The notes under the pieces: generated by a model
The model's database searches: none
What the model saw: the letters and a program-made list of their open reading frames with translations, nothing else
Told to the model about the DNA's origin: nothing
Assembly: GCA_023444445.1 (NCBI GenBank)
Contig: JAEXMK010000136.1
Location: forward strand, 1 to 9,446
DNA length: 9,446 nucleotides
From: Pseudomonadota bacterium
Lineage (GTDB): Bacteria; Pseudomonadota; Alphaproteobacteria; Rhizobiales; Rhizobiaceae
Direction of reading: 5' to 3'
In this document: piece after piece, positions 6,014 to 9,446 of the stretch
Layout: each line of letters starts with the position of its first letter
Numbering within the stretch: position 1 is the first letter of the stretch
Position numbers and translations under genes: made by a program

Positions 6014-7240
6014 TCAGCCGGCGGCTTCGGCATTCGGCCGCCTGAGATTGCGCAGCCGGGCAGCAAGGTTCGGACTCAGCCTATCGATCCCGTGCAGGAT
6101 ACGGCGTTGGCTGAAGTGAACCTGCCGGCGCGCACGCCATCGCAGGCCGGTCTCGATGGTCAGGCTGCGACGGAAGCGCGCCTGGGCGAGCCCATGTTCA
6201 TCCATCGCCTGCTTGACCGGATCGTCGTAGAATGTCGCGATCTTTGCCGCCGGCATGCCGGGGGAGGCCATCCATTGCGGCACATGCACCCTGCATAACC
6301 GTTCGACATCGGTGAGCAGCCGGCTGACGCCGGTTCCGGCTGCAGGGCAGGACGTCTGGTAGGCGTCTCCAATGAGCACGGCGCCGTCGCGCCTGCAATT
6401 TTCGGCGACCGTGATGTCGGTCAGCCAGCTCGACACGCGATCCATGACCTCGAAATCGCCGAATGTCTCGACCAGCCCGGGAAGCGTTTCGACAAGCGTT
6501 TCGCGCGGCCGGCCGCGCAAAGCCTTGACCCAGGGATCGTCATGCTCGCGGAACACAAAGAGATTGGCGCGGGTGACGCCGCCTGCGGGAAACAGGCTCA
6601 GATAATCGATGCCATCGCAAACCCGGTCGCCGTAACAGGTCAGCGCCGCATGCTTGAAGGCGCCTGCGTCGACCGGCCGGATATTGAAACCAAAGGTCAT
6701 CGACTGGCGCCGATGGACGAAGCGGCGCTCGATGCCGAGATCGCGCCGCAGGATGTCGCCCATGCCGGTGGCCAGCACGAGCAAGCGCGCCGTCACGTCT
6801 TGCTGGCCGACGATCGATATGCGCTGGCGGTCCGGCCCGGCCTCCAGGGCGCCGACCCGGCCGGCGATGAAGCGCACGCTCTCGGGTAGTTCGGCGCGCA
6901 TCGTACCGACGAGGTCGTCGTAGAAAATGCCATAATGGAGCGCATGCGTGCGATCGAGCACGCTGCCTCCGCGAATATTGACGATCTCGTCGAAAGGTGC
7001 CGCGGCTGCGGAAAGACTGTCCAGAAGGCCGATCCGACGCAATGTCTCGATCTGGTCGCCGGCGATTTTCTCGACACGGAACTCGCGGGGAAAAACCGGG
7101 TAACGGTCGATCAGCGTGATCCGATAGCCCTGCCGCCCGAGAAGGATCGCGGCCAATGTTCCGGACAAGCCGCCACCGACAATGGCGATCTCCGTATCGA
7201 TTCCCGCCGGCAATAGGCGTGGCGGATGTCCAACTGTCAT
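6014..7240 (-). CDS. FAD-dependent oxidoreductase/monooxygenase (PHBH-fold type)
   Basis: The product is 408 residues. Residues 17-31 (TEIAIVGGGLSGTLA) form the FAD-binding Rossmann strand with GxGxxG at G22, G24 and G27, and D45 closes the second strand (ITLID). LVLATGMGD (154-162) is the usual ATG-type segment, and AVLIGDAYQTSCPAAGTGV (287-305) is the GD motif that holds the FAD ribityl chain. This is the class A flavoprotein hydroxylase/halogenase-like fold; the tryptophan-halogenase WxWxIP motif is not seen. Substrate and reaction are unknown; hydroxylation or oxidation of a lipid or glycan precursor is only an inference from neighbours. The C-terminal 60 residues are Arg-rich (RRQVHFSQRR). 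The start is well supported: GAGG (7249-7252, minus strand) stands 8 bases before the ATG at 7240. The gene converges on the acyltransferase and diverges from the 7561 gene. Confidence 0.85.
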   Translation of the reverse strand: MTVGHPPRLLPAGIDTEIAIVGGGLSGTLAAILLGRQGYRITLIDRYPVFPREFRVEKIAGDQIETLRRIGLLDSLSAAAAPFDEIVNIRGGSVLDRTHALHYGIFYDDLVGTMRAELPESVRFIAGRVGALEAGPDRQRISIVGQQDVTARLLVLATGMGDILRRDLGIERRFVHRRQSMTFGFNIRPVDAGAFKHAALTCYGDRVCDGIDYLSLFPAGGVTRANLFVFREHDDPWVKALRGRPRETLVETLPGLVETFGDFEVMDRVSSWLTDITVAENCRRDGAVLIGDAYQTSCPAAGTGVSRLLTDVERLCRVHVPQWMASPGMPAAKIATFYDDPVKQAMDEHGLAQARFRRSLTIETGLRWRARRQVHFSQRRILHGIDRLSPNLAARLRNLRRPNAEAAG

Positions 7241-7560
7241 TGAGAATACCTCAAGAGCGAAGAAAGGCGCAGGGATCGGTGTCGGATACTGCCAGGATAT
7301 CCTTGTTTACACAAAGACCGGCTTCTCGATCGAGTCGATTTCGTCGGTGCCTGCGACAGGAGCACCACAATGAAATGCTTTCCGCTGGCGACCAGCCCAT
7401 GCGTTGAGGCCAGGCTAACCCAATCGGGTGATGGCAGACAACTTCATAGTTGATACCGTCTTGTAATTGTGACGCGAAGCAGGTTTTGCGCCCTGCCGGA
7501 GAGGAGCAGCGGGGCAGATCGGTTGCCCGACACCTGGAAAAATGCCTTGCGGAGGAAAAA
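7241..7560. promoter_or_regulatory. Divergent intergenic region (320 bp) between the FAD oxidoreductase and the unknown gene
   Basis: No credible gene is seen. The region must hold promoters for both flanking genes. It contains a perfect 10-bp palindrome AGGATATCCT (7294-7303) and a hairpin with arms GGTGC (7346-7350) and GCACC (7362-7366) plus an inner CTG/CAG pairing. TTGATA at 7450-7455 could be a -35 for the rightward gene, but no clear -10 follows. Nothing resembles a known riboswitch. The length and structures allow for an unlisted regulator site or a small RNA, without direct support. Confidence 0.4.
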
Positions 7561-7974
7561 ATGCAGCGGATGAATGTTTCGGAGGTGGTCGATTTCGAAC
7601 TCAGCACCGGGCTGAACAGCCTGAATGTGCTGGTGGCGGATGCCACGGGACAAACGGTTGCCCTTGAATTTTCCTATGAAACGCTCGCGACGATGGCCGG
7701 GCTCTTTCTTGTCACCGGCAGGTGTTTGACGCCGCCGATCGACCTGCCGGCTTTTCCTGCATCGGATGTCCGTGTCTTTCCGAGGGAAAACGGCGAAGCC
7801 GTTCTACAATTCATGGATGACCGCGGAACCCTGCTGCCGGTGCTCGTATCCCAGACCAGTTCGATGCAGTTGAACATCATGGCGAACTGTGTCGGGCACC
7901 TGGAACGGGAACGGATAGAAACGGCTGACCAACCGCAATGTCCGGAGATGGAAGCAATGGGCGTTCCGCAATGA
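7561..7974 (+). CDS. Unrecognised 137-residue protein
   Basis: I do not recognise this protein. The start at ATG 7561 is strongly supported by GGAGG at 7551-7555, five bases upstream. The frame is open back to 7450, but that leader lacks such a site. The sequence starts MQRMNVSEVVDFELSTGL, looks like alternating strands and helices, has no signal peptide and no obvious membrane segment, and ends in a polar, probably disordered tail (about 115-137) with two Cys (C115 and C127). Position-wise VSEVVDFEL, VALEFSYETLATMAGLFLV and AVLQFMDDRG suggest a small compact cytoplasmic fold. The mildly hydrophobic segment LATMAGLFLVTG (about 42-53) is too short for a confident membrane span. It lies between a divergent flavoprotein and a convergent LuxR regulator. 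A partner or accessory protein of either is possible but unproven. Confidence 0.7.
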   Translation: MQRMNVSEVVDFELSTGLNSLNVLVADATGQTVALEFSYETLATMAGLFLVTGRCLTPPIDLPAFPASDVRVFPRENGEAVLQFMDDRGTLLPVLVSQTSSMQLNIMANCVGHLERERIETADQPQCPEMEAMGVPQ

Positions 7975-7976
7975 CG

Positions 7977-8001
7977 GTCGGTCCAGGCCATCCGGACTGA
8001 C
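7977..8001 (+). terminator. Hairpin just after the unknown gene, possible terminator
   Basis: GTCGGTCC (7977-7984) pairs with GGACTGAC (7994-8001), eight pairs with one G-T wobble and a 9-base loop, two bases after the stop codon. It lies between convergent genes, where a terminator is expected. It lacks a T run, so it is only a weak candidate. Confidence 0.35.
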
Positions 8002-8079
8002 GTCATAGCCGGCTGCACATTGCCCAAGCCTTGGACAGCGCGATGCCGCGCAATCCTCCGCTGAAGCAGTCAATATGCG

Positions 8080-9180
8080 TCAGTCAATCGTCCGCAACGT
8101 GGCGACCGCGGCGACGAAATCGGTCTGGCGGGTCATGCCCGATTTCGACAGGATCGACTTGACGTGGGAGCGCACGGTTTCCTTGCTCACCGCCATTTCG
8201 CTCGCCGCCCCGGCGATATCGGTTCCTCCGGCCAGGAAACGGGCGACACGAGCCTCGGTCGGCGTCAGGTCGAAGAGACCCTGCAGTGTTTCCGCGTTGG
8301 GAACGCGTGAGCGGTCTATGGGGGTGACGATCAGGAAGAAGGCGGCGCTGACGAAAATATCGCAGGCATCGCCCTTGAAGGGAACCAGATGCACCACGGC
8401 GGGCGGGGTGCGATCGGCCTGCGGCAGGGGAAAGGAGCAGCCGGCGAGACTTCCCAGCCCGCGCGCCGCCTCGATTGCATCCGTCAGCCGCCGGTTGGCC
8501 GGCCCGTATTGGAAATTCACGATGTCGCGCGCCGCGATCCTGATCTGCGGCGACAGGGTTTCCAGCAGATCGTTGCAGGCGAGCACGCGGCCGTCGCGGC
8601 GCAGCACGGCGGAGGGCAGGCCGGTCATCTTCAAGGCCTCGACGGCGGCCTCGATCCGTTCGAATTCGAGGCGGCTGGACATCATCGCCGCTCGCGCCAG
8701 ATGCGGCCGCAAGGCATCCAGATAGGCGATGGCCGAGCGCTCGACCGGGCCAGTCGCCCGCTTCTTCTCCACCGCGACGATGATCTTGTCGCCGCTCGGC
8801 GTTTCGATGAAGGTCGAGGTGCCGAAACCATAGCCGAGTGGCTGCATCATGCCGGTATAGATCGGCAGGCTGTTGTAATCCTCCTCGGTAAAATAATCGG
8901 CCTCGTTGACGAAGCCGTGATATTCGATCTCCAGCAGCTTGTCGGTTCGCGTGTTGTAGCGATACCAGCCCTCGTCGATCATCTTCCGCTTCATGTCGTC
9001 GAGCGCATCGGAGGCCAGCCATTTCGTGTCCGGTGCGCTGGTATTGACGAGCGAGGTGCCTTGCGCGCCGGTGCGTAGGGCCATGTGGTCGAGGATCGCG
9101 TACCATGTCTGGGGCAGGAAGGCCGCCTCGTAAATCTGGTCGAGAATGGCGGGTAGATCGGTCATGAGCCTCTTGGACAT
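8080..9180 (-). CDS. LuxR-family transcriptional regulator (C-terminal HTH)
   Basis: With the start at 9180 the product is 366 residues. The C-terminus (about 303-362) is a LuxR-type HTH: LTPTEARVARFLAGG (305-319), then AASEMAVSKETVRSHVKSI (325-343) with the recognition helix. The N-terminal part (7-175) begins MTDLPAILDQIYEAAFLPQTW, typical of a group of rhizobial-type regulators of unknown signal. A PAS-like stretch follows (about 176-225, with LPSAVLRRDGRVLACNDLLE). There is no acyl-homoserine-lactone domain and no receiver domain with a phosphorylation Asp, so the signal is unknown. ATG 9165 follows AAGAGG with only 3 bases between. ATG 9180 and ATG 9234 are also possible. I used 9180 as a compromise; conservation begins at residue 6-7. 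The gene may control its neighbours; no matching operator was identified. Confidence 0.85.
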   Translation of the reverse strand: MSKRLMTDLPAILDQIYEAAFLPQTWYAILDHMALRTGAQGTSLVNTSAPDTKWLASDALDDMKRKMIDEGWYRYNTRTDKLLEIEYHGFVNEADYFTEEDYNSLPIYTGMMQPLGYGFGTSTFIETPSGDKIIVAVEKKRATGPVERSAIAYLDALRPHLARAAMMSSRLEFERIEAAVEALKMTGLPSAVLRRDGRVLACNDLLETLSPQIRIAARDIVNFQYGPANRRLTDAIEAARGLGSLAGCSFPLPQADRTPPAVVHLVPFKGDACDIFVSAAFFLIVTPIDRSRVPNAETLQGLFDLTPTEARVARFLAGGTDIAGAASEMAVSKETVRSHVKSILSKSGMTRQTDFVAAVATLRTID

Positions 9181-9367
9181 TATGCAACCGGACACAGCAT
9201 AACTGCGACAGACTGCGGCGCAATCGCTTGCCATGTCTCAGATCGGGATTCGGCCTGTTTTCACACAACCCGCCAAGCTGCGACTGCCTCGTTTTGGCAC
9301 ATAAGCCGACGCGGTTAACCGTAATGCGATATGGAATGCGCGTTTGACGGGCCCGATACCTCGACGT

Positions 9368-9390
9368 CCCCCATCTGGGTGATGGAGGGG
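9368..9390. repeat. GC-rich imperfect hairpin
   Basis: CCCCCATC (9368-9375) pairs with GATGG (9381-9385) and, after one bulged A, with GGG further right, around the 5-base loop TGGGT. There is no T run after it on either strand, so termination is not supported. It directly abuts the CtrA-type dyad and may be part of the same control region. Confidence 0.35.
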
Positions 9391-9410
9391 TGTTAATAAG
9401 TTGTTAACAC
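9390..9410 (+). promoter_or_regulatory. CtrA-type box inside a 21-bp dyad
   Basis: TTAATAAGTTGTTAAC (9393-9408) fits TTAA-N7-TTAAC exactly. It is embedded in a perfect inverted repeat, GTGTTAA (9390-9396) and TTAACAC (9404-9410), with 7 bases between. It lies about 210 bp upstream of the regulator's start codon, rather far for direct control, so the target may be a rightward gene beyond the window. The dyad could instead be the operator of an unrelated dimeric regulator. Confidence 0.5.
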
Positions 9411-9446
9411 TTTCTGCGTGCGGCAGTTTCGTAAACAGGGGGTTAA

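Larger units (their letters stand above)
9181..9446. promoter_or_regulatory. Upstream region of the luxR-type gene
   Basis: This 266-bp stretch has no credible gene apart from a possible N-terminal extension of the regulator to 9234. It contains the perfect palindrome CGGTTAACCG (9312-9321), a GC-rich imperfect hairpin (9368-9390), a CtrA-type dyad (9390-9410) and a terminal GGTTAA at 9441-9446. It must hold the regulator's promoter, and perhaps that of a rightward gene starting beyond the window. I could not fix -35/-10 boxes. Confidence 0.5.

Noticed and set aside
8075..9078. Plus-strand open frames opposite the LuxR gene
   Set aside because: They are antisense shadows rich in Arg, Ala and Gly without recognisable motifs or ribosome binding sites.
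8084..9268. 394-codon frame overlapping the LuxR gene on the same strand
   Set aside because: It is an out-of-frame, Arg-rich translation of the same DNA; the luxR frame has clear HTH homology.

Overview
The window reads as part of an alphaproteobacterial plasmid or secondary replicon, most likely from the Hyphomicrobiales (Rhizobium/Agrobacterium-like). The reasons are an RPA-family plasmid replication initiator, GC-rich coding sequence with alphaproteobacterial protein families, and two perfect matches to the alphaproteobacterial CtrA box (TTAA-N7-TTAAC). No rRNA, tRNA, CRISPR array, transposase or insertion sequence was seen.

Replication module (1-2231). An AT-rich leader carries 21-bp iterons (2-60), diverged copies at 34-bp spacing (331-408), several inverted repeats and a local cluster of GANTC sites. 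It is followed by a two-gene operon: a small ribbon-helix-helix (RHH) protein (535-756) overlapping the start of repA (749-1750). Downstream of repA is a second, different iteron family: one orphan copy at 1768 and six copies at 1922-2050 with 22-24-bp spacing. After these come an alternating CG tract and three TTAAC words. The probable replication origin is therefore in one or both repeat-rich flanks of repA.

Surface-glycan-like module (2232-7240). A DUF4214-type, probably exported protein (minus strand) diverges from a GT4 glycosyltransferase (plus strand), with a perfect CtrA-type box between them. Then comes a CelD/BcsL-type GNAT acyltransferase (plus), converging on a PHBH-fold FAD-dependent oxidoreductase (minus). 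A sugar transferase, an acyltransferase, a flavin hydroxylase and a putative calcium-binding exported protein suggest assembly or decoration of a polysaccharide or glycolipid. The product cannot be read from sequence.

Regulatory end (7241-9446). A 320-bp divergent intergenic region separates the FAD gene from an unrecognised 137-residue protein with a strong ribosome binding site. A LuxR-type regulator follows on the minus strand. Its upstream region has a perfect palindrome and a second perfect CtrA-type box that is also a 21-bp dyad.

The least explained parts are the two iteron families around repA, a perfect inverted repeat over the ribosome binding site of the RHH-repA operon, and the CtrA/GANTC signals, which together suggest a replicon tied to the host cell cycle. 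The functional link between the glycan-like genes, the unknown protein and the LuxR regulator is inferred from proximity only.
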